NCBI GenBank assembly: GCA_963676865.2
Contig: CAXXSS010000001.1
Location: 248,001 to 312,000 of the forward strand
Direction: 5' to 3'
Length of the DNA stretch: 64,000 nucleotides
Origin: JAAYUD01 sp963676865
Lineage (GTDB): Bacteria > Bacteroidota > Bacteroidia > Bacteroidales > Bacteroidaceae
The notes beneath the pieces were generated by a model. It saw only the letters and a program-made list of their open reading frames with translations. It made no database searches and had not been told where the DNA came from. The position numbers and the translations under genes were made by a program. Shown here piece by piece: positions 1 to 10,700 of this stretch. Position 1 is the first letter of the stretch. The number at the start of each line of letters is the position of its first letter.

Positions 1-1494
1 AGACAATCCGAGCAAATCACGGAACTTATAACGGAAGTGGCATCCCTGAGGGAGGCGCTCCTTCAGAAAGGTGAATCCCTGAGCAAACAGAAACGCGTCT
101 GCAAGGGACTGGGCAAACTGATTGCCGTCACATCCGAGAAACAGCTCCCCCCGCCGGTGCTTCTTACCGATGAGGAAAGGCGGCGGCAGGAAGAGGAAAG
201 AAGCCTTCAGAGGAAGGCCCGGAAGAATAACGGGGCCAGGCGTGACATGCACGCGGACATGGAGGTGGAAGAACACGACATCTACCCCGAGCAGGCGGAG
301 TTCGACAGGAACAAGGCTCGGCCGTTGTCGGAGAAGCTGCGTATATCCATCCGTTACGAATGCGTGCCCATGCGTTTCATTAAACACGTCTACAACATCC
401 ACTCTTATACACAAGACGGCCGCGTCTATACGGGCAAGACTCCCCCTTCGGCTTTCTTGAACTCCAATTACGACGCCTCCTTTATCGCCGGACTGATGGA
501 GCTTCGCTACATACAATCCGTACCGATGGAACGAATCATCGGTTATTTTGAAAGCCATGGCTTCACTCTGAAAAAGCCTACCGCCCATAAGCTGATCGAA
601 AGAGCGTCCCTGTTGTTGGAGAATCTCTACAAGTGTACCAGGCAAACCGTTCTCCGGGATAATTATATCTCCGCCGATGAGACGTATTACAAAATACTCG
701 TCAGGGAGAAGAACGGCAAGGGTCGCGGAGTCAGAAAAGGGTACCTGTGGGTAATCATCGGAATGAGGAGTAAGCTGTTGTATGTACTTTACCAAGACGG
801 TTCCCGGTCGGAAGATGTGATTCTTCGAGAGTTGGAAGACTACAGGGGCGTCATACAGAGCGACGGCTACTCTCCCTATCGGAAACTTCAAAAAGAAGGT
901 TATCCCCATATCACGCGAATAGCCTGCCTGCAACACGTCAAACGGAAATTTATTGATTGCGGTGAGGACGAAGAGGCCGGAAAGATGGTGGGGTTGATCA
1001 ATAAGCTGTATCACCGGGAGCACAAACATCGAATCGGAGAAAAGAACTGGACGGAAGAGAAGAATCGTAGATTCCGAAACGAATATGCTCCTCCGGTCCT
1101 GGAAGAAATAAGGGCGCACCTCGATCGGATAGAATCAGGTCCCGGCCTGCTTCCCAAAAGCGAGCTATACGCGGCGGTCGTCTATATGAGAAATGAATGG
1201 GAGGCCATCGAGAACATCTTCAAGCACGGGGCGACAAGGCTGGACAATAATACGGTAGAGCGGATGAACCGTTACTTCTCTATATCAAGAAGGAACTCTC
1301 TGTTTTTCGGCAGCCATAAAGGGGCCGAAAGGGGAGCCATACTCTACACGCTGGCATTGTCATGTCGCATGAATGGAATAAATCTGTTCCAATATCTCAC
1401 CGATATCATCAACACGACAGCAGAGTGGCAACCCAACACGCCACTGGAAAAATATCGGGAACTACTTCCTGACAGATACAAAAAAGACTCATAA
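1..1494 (+). CDS. tnpC: IS66 family transposase TnpC, 5-prime truncated by window edge
   Basis: The reading frame is open from base 1, so the true start lies outside the window; an in-frame GTG at 37 is not needed. The visible part of about 497 residues has the IS66 layout: a charged N-terminal zinc-finger/helical region, then a DDE catalytic core with the first Asp in ISADETYYK, the second in IQSDGYSPY and the Glu in LDNNTVERMNRY, followed by the IS66 C-terminal segment (GAILYTLALSCRMNG). No internal stops or frameshifts are seen, so the enzyme may be active. The role is cut-and-paste or copying transposition of its own element. Codon use is more GC-rich than in neighbouring genes, which fits recent acquisition. 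Confidence 0.92.
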   Translation, partial: RQSEQITELITEVASLREALLQKGESLSKQKRVCKGLGKLIAVTSEKQLPPPVLLTDEERRRQEEERSLQRKARKNNGARRDMHADMEVEEHDIYPEQAEFDRNKARPLSEKLRISIRYECVPMRFIKHVYNIHSYTQDGRVYTGKTPPSAFLNSNYDASFIAGLMELRYIQSVPMERIIGYFESHGFTLKKPTAHKLIERASLLLENLYKCTRQTVLRDNYISADETYYKILVREKNGKGRGVRKGYLWVIIGMRSKLLYVLYQDGSRSEDVILRELEDYRGVIQSDGYSPYRKLQKEGYPHITRIACLQHVKRKFIDCGEDEEAGKMVGLINKLYHREHKHRIGEKNWTEEKNRRFRNEYAPPVLEEIRAHLDRIESGPGLLPKSELYAAVVYMRNEWEAIENIFKHGATRLDNNTVERMNRYFSISRRNSLFFGSHKGAERGAILYTLALSCRMNGINLFQYLTDIINTTAEWQPNTPLEKYRELLPDRYKKDS

Positions 1495-1549
1495 ATAAAG
1501 GATTGTATTTTTTATTTTAAGAACAACGCATAATCGCGGAGACGCTTAC
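1..1549 (+). mobile_element. IS66-family insertion sequence, right portion
   Basis: The element enters from the left window edge and contains the large IS66 transposase. About 55 bases past the transposase stop lies a sequence whose reverse complement begins GTAAGCGTCTCCGCG, matching the usual GTAAGC-type tip of IS66 elements; I take the last base of that motif as the right end. The next eight bases would be the target duplication, but the left end is outside the window, so this cannot be confirmed. The element sits beyond the 3-prime end of the glycan-utilization locus. Confidence 0.7.
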
Positions 1550-2040
1550 TCTTCCAGAGAAAAAAAATCGGACCTTTTCCAGGCATGGGCAGTAAGTAAA
1601 GGAGTTTCTACACGGTGCATACACCACAAATGCCGAGTAATGATTTAATCGGTTGATATAAGAAGTGGACGATCCGTATTTCATAAGACACTAACAATAA
1701 GCAAGATAACACCATTCTAATGTCCCATAAATAAGTCATGCCTGTATATACCGTTCATAGTCAACAGGATAAGGTGACAGAAACTTTTTGGAAAATAAGA
1801 AGTTGCAGAATCATCATCCAACCTGAATAATTCTTACTTGATTTCGAGATAAGAAAAATGCTAAAAAGCTATTCAAATAATAGGCTATCACAATAGATGG
1901 GCCCTCATAATAATAAGAGTCCGTTATCATAAACATGAATTGTTATTGATAACGGACTCTTAGTTTAGTCTCTATTGTATATATGTCGTGTCTTTTTACC
2001 TTTTCCTTTATTTGTTTATAGCTTCATGGTATTTCTGAGG
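1550..2040. other. Non-coding gap between IS66 and the glycan locus
   Basis: No convincing reading frame or RNA gene is visible. The only clear structure is the 16-bp inverted repeat at 1914-1962, listed separately as the terminator of the minus-strand locus. Confidence 0.6.
1914..1962 (-). terminator. Hairpin terminator of the PUL operon
   Basis: Perfect 16-bp inverted repeat (arms TAAGAGTCCGTTATCA and its complement at 1947-1962) with a 17-base loop, located 78 bases beyond the stop of the last minus-strand gene. On the minus strand the exit side is TTATTATG, only moderately U-rich, so termination may need help or the hairpin may mainly protect the 3-prime end. Confidence 0.65.
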
Positions 2041-2766
2041 CTATTTCAAAAAAGTAACATCTATTGCTTTTGAAAGTTTATTGCCGTTTACTACAGGATA
2101 TATTTTAAAATTTTTATTTGGACGTCCATTCTTTGGAGTAGTATAAGTGAAAGCCATTTTCGAGCGCCCGTTTGCAGAAATAATATTGGGGTAGATAAAT
2201 TTAATATTGGCATTTTCTGGCTCCACTTTGAAAGTTAGCTTAATTTGCTTGTTATTATTGTTGGCATAACCCAAAATGATAGATTGAGATTCTCCTTTAC
2301 GAAGGGTTCCAAAAGCTAATACTTTCAGACTAAGATACAATCCTTGTCCGAAAGCATAAGGATAATCTTCTGTAACCGGATGTAAGAAAGGTATCACATT
2401 TCCTTTAACCCATACCCGCGTATAACTTGATCCGCCTTCAGTAAGTACTACTATCTCTTTGCTGAAAAATCCTGGGCGGTTATAAGGATTATAAGTGACT
2501 TTCACTTCTCCTTTTCCCCCCGGTTTAATAGGAGTTTTGGTGAACGAATATGTTGTACAGCCGCACCATGCAGAAACGTTTTCTATTACAATAGGCTTTT
2601 TCCCGATGTTTTTAAAATGAAAAATAGTTGATGCCTTACCGTCTTTTTCCATTATTTTCCCGAAATTATGAACACGTTCTGTCGGAATAAATACTTTTGA
2701 AGAATTTTGAGCACTAATACCCGATACTATAAGTAAGGTAAGCAAAATAAAAAAAATACGTTTCAT
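2041..2766 (-). CDS. DUF1573 domain-containing exported protein
   Basis: 241 residues. A cleavable signal peptide (hydrophobic residues 3-16, cleavage after ISAQ) is followed by a DUF1573 domain at about residues 28-125: FGKIMEKDGKASTIFHFKN, then the cysteine pair WCGCTT and the Gly/Pro-rich IKPGGKGEVKVTYNP. DUF1573 is an immunoglobulin-like fold common in exported Bacteroidetes proteins; its biochemical role is not established. The C-terminal half looks like a second beta-sandwich. It is the last gene of the minus-strand glycan locus, 86 bases after the previous gene, and just upstream of the hairpin terminator, so it may be co-transcribed or have its own promoter. The signal peptide suggests a periplasmic place. 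Confidence 0.8.
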   Translation of the reverse strand: MKRIFFILLTLLIVSGISAQNSSKVFIPTERVHNFGKIMEKDGKASTIFHFKNIGKKPIVIENVSAWCGCTTYSFTKTPIKPGGKGEVKVTYNPYNRPGFFSKEIVVLTEGGSSYTRVWVKGNVIPFLHPVTEDYPYAFGQGLYLSLKVLAFGTLRKGESQSIILGYANNNNKQIKLTFKVEPENANIKFIYPNIISANGRSKMAFTYTTPKNGRPNKNFKIYPVVNGNKLSKAIDVTFLK

Positions 2767-2852
2767 TGCAATTTTATATTTGAAAGAAGAGAAGAACGAC
2801 TAGCGTCCTTCTCTTCTGAACACTTTTATTTATTTACTTATGAACCAAATCT

Positions 2853-3863
2853 TTATGGTTTGACATAAGCTCCAAAATGCACGATCTTATCATAATAGCT
2901 GCCCCAAGAGCCTGCCGACCAGGCAACAGACAACTTAAGATAACGACATGGTAAAGCTCCATAGAAAACAATATATTGGTAACCACTTTCGATTGCTGTC
3001 TCGCTTGATGTTGATGTTCCACAATCGGTGTAAGTATTTCCATCTGTACTAACTGCAACCGTTATATAATTTAGCGCATAACCGTAATTACCATATAAAG
3101 GCGCGATTTTGAAAGCTGCAAGATTCTTAACTTCTTTCATATCGATTACGAATGTAGAAGGACTTGTAGAGAAACCCCATCCATCCCGGTCGCTAGATGT
3201 AAACATATTACTGAAATTTGAATCGCCTGTACTAGAGGAACCGGTCCATGAGGAATAGTCTGTAATCAACGTGCCATTAATATCGCTAGAACCAGTGTTA
3301 GCCTTAATTAGTTTAGTCGATGTGGTGACTATCAAATAAGCCATTCCATAGTCCTTACTGCCCAATCCTTTAGCTCCTTCTACAGAAGTAATACGAATAG
3401 GAGCAATGTAACCGGATTCTGTCAATTTGGCAAGATTGTCCTTTGATACGGAAACCGTAATAGAATCTTGTCCCTTACAACTGTCTTTCAGCATTGTGAC
3501 GTTCATTTTAGAGACATCAAGCGCACCTGCTGGAAATTGTTTATAAGACGTTCCGTATTTCGTATTGTACGCATCTATCAACGAATTGTCTATTTCGGCT
3601 TTTACCGTAGCACTTCCAGACGAAGGTCTTGTGCAAAGCACCGGATATTGAGCCGAAAATGCTCCAAAATCTCCTACCGGAGTATGAACTACTTGGTAGG
3701 CCAATGTGTTGGGAGATGATGCTGAAGAGCTTGCTTTAATATAAAATAGATTGTTTGGATTACCTACTACATCATAGCTTTCATCACTGCTGCACGATTG
3801 TAGTGAGAATGCTGCTACAGCTATAAAGCCTAGAGCAATATATTTTAAATTTACTTTTTTCAT
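2853..3863 (-). CDS. Surface lipoprotein, DUF1735 plus discoidin-like domain
   Basis: 336 residues. Lipobox LQSC at Cys24 followed by a Ser/Asp stretch, the pattern of surface-exported Bacteroides lipoproteins. Residues about 35-180 fit DUF1735 (BT_3987-type N-terminal domain): AEIDNSLIDAYNTKYGTSY and the later YIAPIRITSVEG. Residues about 200-336 resemble an F5/8 type C (discoidin) beta-sandwich: FVIDMKEVKNLAAFKIAPL, ITVAVSTDGNTYTDCG and CRYLKLSV. Proteins of this design are surface glycan-binding proteins in PULs. It follows the LamG-type lipoprotein by 12 bases, so it belongs to the same operon. Function as a carbohydrate-binding partner of SusCD is inferred from family and context. Confidence 0.8.
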   Translation of the reverse strand: MKKVNLKYIALGFIAVAAFSLQSCSSDESYDVVGNPNNLFYIKASSSASSPNTLAYQVVHTPVGDFGAFSAQYPVLCTRPSSGSATVKAEIDNSLIDAYNTKYGTSYKQFPAGALDVSKMNVTMLKDSCKGQDSITVSVSKDNLAKLTESGYIAPIRITSVEGAKGLGSKDYGMAYLIVTTSTKLIKANTGSSDINGTLITDYSSWTGSSSTGDSNFSNMFTSSDRDGWGFSTSPSTFVIDMKEVKNLAAFKIAPLYGNYGYALNYITVAVSTDGNTYTDCGTSTSSETAIESGYQYIVFYGALPCRYLKLSVAWSAGSWGSYYDKIVHFGAYVKP

Positions 3864-3875
3864 ATTTACTCTTAT

Positions 3876-5111
3876 TTATTGTACACATTTATTTTTATCA
3901 TCTTTCACCCACTTGATGTAGTTACCATAATCGGTATGGTGAATGAGATCGCCTTCATAATCGGCACGCCATGTGTTGTTCCAATCCATATCGTAGCCGT
4001 TGCCTGTAGCATCTTTGAAGATACTGCCACTTCCTTCGTTCATTTTCCAATATGCTACCAGTCCGTTAGAGTGAGCGTCAACACCACAGACACCGTTTGT
4101 CATTTCGCTGGTAGATAATGCTCTATTCCAAACGCGGACTTCTGCGATACGGCCTCCGAAGAACTGGCCACTATTATAGCCACCCCACGACATACCCATT
4201 TCAAAACGTTGGAAGTTGCATGATTTGCCGGAGCCACCCAATACGGCATCTTTAACGCCATCTACATACATAACAAATTGACTGCCATCGTATACAAGAG
4301 ATATCATATACCATCTATTGGCTGCAAATCGTGTGGTAGAAGGAACACTTCCAGCCGGCGATACCCATTGCAATTGGTTGCCGTCCATACCGTTCTCTCC
4401 GAAACGAAGCATACTCGAATTGGCTTCATCTTTTTCTTCGAAAGAGCAAACTCTCTTGATGTTGCCACCACTACCGAATCCATAAGAATAGATTTTGATT
4501 TCGTAGGTGAAGTTAGTCAACTTGACTGCCTTAGCATCGTCGAAAATAAAATTACTTGATGCTTGAGAGTTATTGTCTATAGCGTAGAAGTTAAGAACGC
4601 GAGAAATCTTCAAGTAGATTGTTTTTCCAGATTTTATAACTTGTTCGTCACCTCCATTTTTTACTTCTTGAATGGTTACAGGAACGACATAAGTTCTGCC
4701 TTCAGCAAAATTCTCCGTATCGACAACTTTTACCGAAGAAGCTGTAGATAGTGCTGTTCCTGCTGTCATAACGGCATTAGGATTATCCAATACTACACTT
4801 CCTTTTGGAGGAGCATAAAAGCTGGTCTTATGTTCTTTATTATATTCTGCAATGAGTGTGGTGTCAATTGCAAAAGTTATATTTATGTCACGATCAGCTT
4901 TAGCTGTTGATTGAGCCGTTACGGCATAAGTTGAAGGAGTGTCTTCGACAACAAATTTTGTCAACGGATTGGTTTCCGTTCCTGTAATCAACAGCCCCTT
5001 CTTGCCATAATCAAATTTATCTCCTTCTGATGTACAGCCTGCTGTAACCAAAGAAGCCGTAATGCATAAAGCTGAAATAAAATATTTATTTAGTCTCATT
5101 TTTATTAGCAT
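3876..5111 (-). CDS. Surface lipoprotein, DUF1735 plus LamG-like domain
   Basis: 411 residues from the first ATG; an ATG at 5099 would give a more typical signal peptide and is a plausible alternative start. Lipobox VTAGC at Cys26. DUF1735 covers about residues 40-170 (ITFAIDTTLIAEYNKEHKTS). Residues about 190-385 form a concanavalin-like LamG jellyroll: NFTYEIKIYSYGFG, RWYMISLVYDGSQFVMYVDG, GGRIAEVRVWNRALS and GLVAYWKMNEGSG. The expected role is binding of glycan or glycoprotein at the cell surface next to the GH18 enzyme, whose stop codon side is only 5 bases upstream. The pairing of DUF1735/LamG and DUF1735/discoidin proteins behind a GH18 enzyme is typical of Bacteroides N-glycan loci. 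Confidence 0.82.
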   Translation of the reverse strand: MLIKMRLNKYFISALCITASLVTAGCTSEGDKFDYGKKGLLITGTETNPLTKFVVEDTPSTYAVTAQSTAKADRDINITFAIDTTLIAEYNKEHKTSFYAPPKGSVVLDNPNAVMTAGTALSTASSVKVVDTENFAEGRTYVVPVTIQEVKNGGDEQVIKSGKTIYLKISRVLNFYAIDNNSQASSNFIFDDAKAVKLTNFTYEIKIYSYGFGSGGNIKRVCSFEEKDEANSSMLRFGENGMDGNQLQWVSPAGSVPSTTRFAANRWYMISLVYDGSQFVMYVDGVKDAVLGGSGKSCNFQRFEMGMSWGGYNSGQFFGGRIAEVRVWNRALSTSEMTNGVCGVDAHSNGLVAYWKMNEGSGSIFKDATGNGYDMDWNNTWRADYEGDLIHHTDYGNYIKWVKDDKNKCVQ

Positions 5112-5116
5112 ATTAA

Positions 5117-6100
5117 TTATTTATTAATAGCAGGATTCATTATTTGAATAGCCTGACGGAATTCGTTATAGGGTATACCCGAAGTAGAATAGTAATTTCT
5201 ACCTAAGAAGTATGCACCACATCCACCTTTTCTTCCGGTAGATGGTTCCCATTTAGCATAGTTCAATATTTGTCCACCTGTTGCATAGAACACACCGAAT
5301 GTTTCGCAGAATACAAGTTTGTTTGTACTCAATCCCCCTATCGTATGTGCTGATCCACCTTGATTGCTATATGCCTGATCTACGAAATAGTTGCAATATG
5401 GATCGCATTCTGCCGGAGCAGAACCGCTGAAGAAGTCAACAATCAACAATGTTTTTGGGTTAGGGCTCTTGGGGCCGAAGTATTTCGATAACTCTTTTAC
5501 AACTCTTACCAAGTCATTACCGTTCCAACCTTCGTAGTCAAGGTCGACACCGTCAAGTCCCGGTTCATTAGTTGTGTTGGCAATCCATTTGGCATAAGCA
5601 GCCATACAAGAGTCGCTACGATCTGTTTTCATATCATAAACTTTACCGTCTACTGTAAACTTATGATTGTAGTTAGATGCATCGGCGTGCATAACGAATT
5701 TCATACCTTTCGTGTTCTGGCAGAATTTCATATCTGCATATGCGATCGGAGCATAAGTAGTGCCCAATGTATCGCATTTGGTTGAGTCGTTAGAAGGAAC
5801 TCCCATCCATAGGTTTACGATATCCAAACTATCTGGAAGACCCACCATACGTTCGCCCCAAGAAGAAGGATCTTTGTATCCGGAAACACCTTCAACAGGA
5901 GACCAACCTTCGTAGTAAGCATAGCTTATTTCGTGGTCGCTTGCATGAAAAGCCCTAAGGTTTGCATAGTACTGAGCATCGTAGGTCTTTAATTTCTGAA
6001 CGTTTAACGTTTCAGTATCTGTGCTACAGCTTGCAACGAATAGCAAAGTGATCAAAAAGGATGCTAAGCTATATATTCTTATTTTTATTTTTTTATTCAT
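5117..6100 (-). CDS. Glycoside hydrolase family 18 lipoprotein, likely endo-beta-N-acetylglucosaminidase
   Basis: 327 residues. Lipobox VASC at Cys25 predicts anchoring at the outer membrane. The GH18 signature DxxDxDxE is complete at residues 183-190 (DGVDLDYE), with Glu190 as predicted acid/base in substrate-assisted hydrolysis of GlcNAc-beta-1,4 linkages. A further conserved-looking segment is LLIVDFFSG near residue 220. The single-domain length of about 300 residues fits endo-beta-N-acetylglucosaminidases (EndoF/BT1044-like) better than the larger chitinases. It lies between susD and two DUF1735 lipoproteins, as in B. thetaiotaomicron host N-glycan loci. I infer release of N-glycans from glycoproteins at the cell surface; the exact glycan type cannot be read from sequence. 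Some GH18 proteins in PULs are binding-only, but here the catalytic motif is intact. Confidence 0.85.
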   Translation of the reverse strand: MNKKIKIRIYSLASFLITLLFVASCSTDTETLNVQKLKTYDAQYYANLRAFHASDHEISYAYYEGWSPVEGVSGYKDPSSWGERMVGLPDSLDIVNLWMGVPSNDSTKCDTLGTTYAPIAYADMKFCQNTKGMKFVMHADASNYNHKFTVDGKVYDMKTDRSDSCMAAYAKWIANTTNEPGLDGVDLDYEGWNGNDLVRVVKELSKYFGPKSPNPKTLLIVDFFSGSAPAECDPYCNYFVDQAYSNQGGSAHTIGGLSTNKLVFCETFGVFYATGGQILNYAKWEPSTGRKGGCGAYFLGRNYYSTSGIPYNEFRQAIQIMNPAINK

Positions 6101-6135
6101 AATTCGTTTATGATTAAAGGATATAACTTTATGAT

Positions 6136-7752
6136 TTATTTCTTATCCCACCATAGTTTGGTTCCACCATTGTCCAAACCTCCCAAAGCGGAGATACCTG
6201 TTTGAACTGCAGCTTTATTTGTATCATATTCACTTGTAGGGAATGGGCAACGACGTACCTGAATATTAGTATCGATTGTACCATTGCTATTGTTGGTTAC
6301 AACAGGGAATAGCTTGGGATAACCTGTACGGCGGAATTCAGACCAGCCTTCAGGTCCATCAGGATACATAGCAATCCATTTTTGTGTAATGATACGTTCC
6401 AGATTGGTTTCAAAGCTTGCCGAAGAGTCCCAAGCGATAGTGATGCTGCTTGATGCGGTTATATCATTATTATCACCGGTATTGTCGGTATAGTCAGCCG
6501 GTTTACTGGTTGAGTTGGCAACATAATTGTCTGCACCACCTACACTGTTTTCGGAGAATGACATTCTGATTCCCTTTTCATAGAAACTTTGGGCTGTTCC
6601 ACCCATATTCCATCCGCGAAGTGCACCTTCGGCTCTTAAGAAATAAGATTCTGCTGCTGTCATCCATACAATAGGAGTGGTAGATTTGTCAACATTCAAG
6701 TTCGAAATGTTGTCGCCTGCATATTTGCTTGCACTCATGTTCATTACGCCCAAACGAACGCCATGATATTTACCATCAGCTTTTGCTTTTACAAAATAAG
6801 CAGATAAACGAGGATCATTATATCCATTCATATACGAATCCATCGAAGCGCTCATACGTGCTTCACCTGCATTAAAATTGTATGCTATGTCATAATACGG
6901 GTGGAAATAATTCAATTTTGTATGACTTAATACCGCACGATCTGATGCATTTTCAATCACTCCAACAGAATTGCTCGTAGATTTCTCTGCCTCTTGTTGT
7001 GCTAGAGTCGGATTTGCATAAACAATTCTCATAGCCAAACGTAAGCGTAGCGTGTTAGCAAATTTCACCCAATTGGCTACATTTCCATCGTAAATGAAAT
7101 CATAGTCTTGCAGAAGAGTCGTTCCTGCTTCAGCGTATGGAGTCAATACGTCAATCGCATTGTCTAGTTCTTGGAAGAATTTTTTGTATACATCTTCTAG
7201 CGTATTATAACCGAGTCCAGTTGCACCACTCTTAAAGTTATTATAAGGAATAGGGCCGTAAGTATCGGCTACACGGTGCATAGACTCTACCTTAATAATA
7301 TCAGCTAAAGCTGCTACTTGTGGCATTTTCAGTTCACTGGTAGCTGTCTGAATTTTCTGCCAAGCAGGCATTACTTCGGAAAAACCACGAGTAAACATTT
7401 GATTGTACCAACCAGTTACAAAATAATAAGAACCATTGTGTGTACCGCTTCTCCATGTTCCCGTCGGAGCTACATAGCCAGAGAAAAGATCATGCGAAAG
7501 CCCTTGGCATACCTGATAATCACTTGAAAGACTTTTGCCAGTACCGTCATCAAACAAAACGACCCTTTCCTGCATCTGAGTAAAGAAAGAACCAACCTTC
7601 AAGTTATCGGTTTCTAACATTTCGTCAGTAGCTTCGTGATGGTTCGTATTGATATCGTCGAAAGAGCTCGTACAAGCCGTGGTCAAAGAAAGGGCAAGTA
7701 CTCCAATCAATGTATATTTAAATGTAAATTTCATTTTCATATTTCCTTTCAT
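6136..7752 (-). CDS. SusD/RagB-family nutrient-binding lipoprotein
   Basis: 538 residues with lipobox LTTAC at Cys27; in-frame ATGs at codons 5 and 7 are alternative starts. The N-terminal pattern (FDDINTNHHEATDEMLETDN) and the segment GWYNQMFTRGFSEVMPAWQKI are typical of the SusD-like_2 subgroup; later marks are NWVKFANTLRLRLAMR, DPRLSAYFV, AAESYFLRAEGALRGW and IITQKWIAMYPDGPEGWSEFRRTG. SusD proteins form the lid over the SusC transporter and capture oligosaccharides at the cell surface. The gene starts 3 bases after susC, consistent with obligate co-expression. Confidence 0.93.
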   Translation of the reverse strand: MKGNMKMKFTFKYTLIGVLALSLTTACTSSFDDINTNHHEATDEMLETDNLKVGSFFTQMQERVVLFDDGTGKSLSSDYQVCQGLSHDLFSGYVAPTGTWRSGTHNGSYYFVTGWYNQMFTRGFSEVMPAWQKIQTATSELKMPQVAALADIIKVESMHRVADTYGPIPYNNFKSGATGLGYNTLEDVYKKFFQELDNAIDVLTPYAEAGTTLLQDYDFIYDGNVANWVKFANTLRLRLAMRIVYANPTLAQQEAEKSTSNSVGVIENASDRAVLSHTKLNYFHPYYDIAYNFNAGEARMSASMDSYMNGYNDPRLSAYFVKAKADGKYHGVRLGVMNMSASKYAGDNISNLNVDKSTTPIVWMTAAESYFLRAEGALRGWNMGGTAQSFYEKGIRMSFSENSVGGADNYVANSTSKPADYTDNTGDNNDITASSSITIAWDSSASFETNLERIITQKWIAMYPDGPEGWSEFRRTGYPKLFPVVTNNSNGTIDTNIQVRRCPFPTSEYDTNKAAVQTGISALGGLDNGGTKLWWDKK

Positions 7753-7755
7753 TAT

Positions 7756-10700
7756 TTAGAATTGAAGTTTAACGGAAAATCCAATATTGCGAAGACTTGG
7801 CTGCATAAAGTAGTCAATACCTTGGTAATAAGTCCCAGTATTGGCTGTCAATTCCGGATCGAATGGTGCATGGTTGTATATCATCCACAAGTTGTGTGCG
7901 ACAAAAGAGACATTGGCATTTCTAATCCAACTAACCCATCTATTAACAGGTATGTTATAGCCCAAAGTCAATTCAGCCAAACGTAAGTTGGTTGCACTAT
8001 AAACATGCTGAGAATCGATATTACCGTTCGTACTACCTACTGTCTGATAGTAAGCCTGAGCAGGAATAGGACGGCCATTAATTATGGCACCACCATTGTC
8101 ACGAGCATCTGCTGTAGCCTTTGACGCACCGAAAGCATCCATCACTGCCTGTGTCTCTGATACAACGATACCACCGACGCGATATGTGAACAAAAAACCG
8201 AGGTTTAAGCCTTTCCAAGAAAAGTTATTTCCCCAACCCAAATTGTATTTAGGAGCGGCACTACCAGCTTTGACGTATTCATTAGGTTGTGCGACAACTT
8301 TCTGAGATACCGGATCTACATAAACAGCACCGTGTTCGTCAGTTCTCAATGTGTTGACATAAATATCACTCAAAGAACCACCTTCGATCATTTTCATCTT
8401 ATAGCTACCGGTACCACCCATATCAAGTTCAGAGATTGAATAAACATCTCCATCAGTATCGGTCGCATTGCGAAGCAATTCCTTAATTGTGTTGCGATTG
8501 AGTGTCCAAGTCATATAAGTTTCCCAATCAACAGGACCAAGTTTCTGGTTAAAAGTAGCTTTCAGCTCAATACCTTTATTATCGATACGTCCACCATTAA
8601 TAATTTCGCTGGTATAACCAGAAGACGCAGGTTTAGCTACATCAAAGAACTGATTATAAGTACTCGATTTGTAGAACGTAGCGTCTAACTTCAATTTATT
8701 TTTGAAAAATACGAAATCCAGACCGGCTTCCCACGATTTTGTACGTTCAGGTTTTAGATTGGGATTCGGCTTACGAGTCGATGTTTCAGGATAAGTATTA
8801 CCCATTTTATAAGTGGGGTGATTGAGGAATGGTTCATAAGGATCATTACCTACTTCTGAATAAGAAAGACGAGTCTTGAAATAAGGCATGATATCTGATT
8901 TGATTCTAGGGAATATCTCGGTCATGATACCAGAAATACCCGCCGAATAATAAAAGAAAGAATCATTTAATTTAGATGACCAGTCATTACGGGCTGTTAA
9001 ATCAATATATGCTTTCCCTTTATATCCTACTTGTGCACTACCATAAACAGATTCCAAACGAGTGGTATAGCCACTTTGGTTGTATTTTGTTTTTGCCTCG
9101 GCAGTGGCTACATTGGACAAAGTGAAGAGATTGGCAACACCCTTCAAGTTCCCATCAAAAGAATCATCGTCGTTGTCGCGTTGATCGAAACTGGTACCAA
9201 TATTAGCGGTCAGGCTCCAAGTATCTTTCAAAAAATATTTATTGATAGAGAGGAATGCCTCAGCATAAAGTTGTCTATTGTCCAAATGGCGTAACATATA
9301 GTGACCATATTTCGAAGCAAACAGCGTATTAGTAGAAGCATCGAACTTCTTTTCGTAACGATCAGTGCTCTGGTCAACCTTTGCACGCCCATTCAAATTC
9401 ATCCAACTATTGATGTTCCATTTTAAAGAAATCGTAGCTATGTGGCGTTCCTTGTGATTAACAAATTTGTCGTGTTGAGTAATCCAATACGGATTTTGCA
9501 TAGACAGACCTTGGTCGCCATAAGACCAATATTGGGTAGGAAAGTTACGATCTGCATTATAACGTTGGTAGAATGTCACTTTATTCCAATCATCACCAGC
9601 CGGGAATAAATATGCCGGTACCAATGGATTGAAATATAAACCTTGAGAAATCATGTTTTGCTCTTTTACATTGCTCAACATGTAGCTCAAATCCATTGTC
9701 AACTTGTCATGCAAGAATGAAGTCGTGTTTCTGACAGAGAAATTATAACGATTGTAATCGTTATTGTTGATAATACCTTGTGCGTTGGTTGATCCCAATG
9801 ATACGTAAGTCTGATTCTTCTCATTACCGGTTGACAAACTTAACGAATTGGTGAAGTTGGCACCTGTTTGGAAGAAGTCACTTGGGTTATAGCTACTTGG
9901 TGTGCTTAGTTTGTCACCCCAGCTATAATAGCTACCCGATTCGGATGGGCCGTATGTGTTTTGGAATTTGGGCATTACAAACGGACGAGAGAATTGAGTA
10001 CTGGTCGTGAAGTTTATCGATAGACGTTCAGCCTTGCCTTTTTTTGTTGTAATCAAAATAACACCATTAGCTGCCGAACTACCATACAATGCAGCTGCTG
10101 AAGGACCACTCAATACAGAAATCGTTTCAATATCATCCGGGTTGATGTTCGAAGCGGCATCGCCAGTCTGGCCTGCACCTGCAAATACATCGCCGGGTTG
10201 TTCGCTTTGCAAATTAGGCATTGGAATACCATCTATTACATATAATGCATTGTTATTACCATTGATAGATTTAGTACCACGCATAACAACACGCGAAGAA
10301 CCACCGACTCCCGATGCAGAGCTATTGATGGTGACGCCGGCTATTTTTCCGTTTAGCGAATTAACAAAGTTTGCGTCTTGCACTTTCATGACGGCATCGT
10401 TACCTAATTGCTGTACATTGTATGAAAGTGATTTTGCTTCTTTCTTAATACCTAAGGCCGTTACAACGACTTCATTCAGTTGCTTGGTATTCTCAGAGAG
10501 AACGATATTGAGGTTCTTATTGCCTGCAATCGCAACTATTTTTGTCGTATATCCGACATAAGAAAAAGTTAGTCTTTCACCTTCGCGTACTTTTAACGAA
10601 AAGTTACCATCAATGTCACTGATAGCACCTGTAGCAGTTGTACCTTTAATGCTGACACCGATCAATGGTTCGCCTTTTTCGTCTCTTACCGTACCTTTGA

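Noticed and set aside
2834..3058. Small frame overlapping the DUF1735/discoidin gene
   Set aside because: Shadow of the real coding frame on the same strand.
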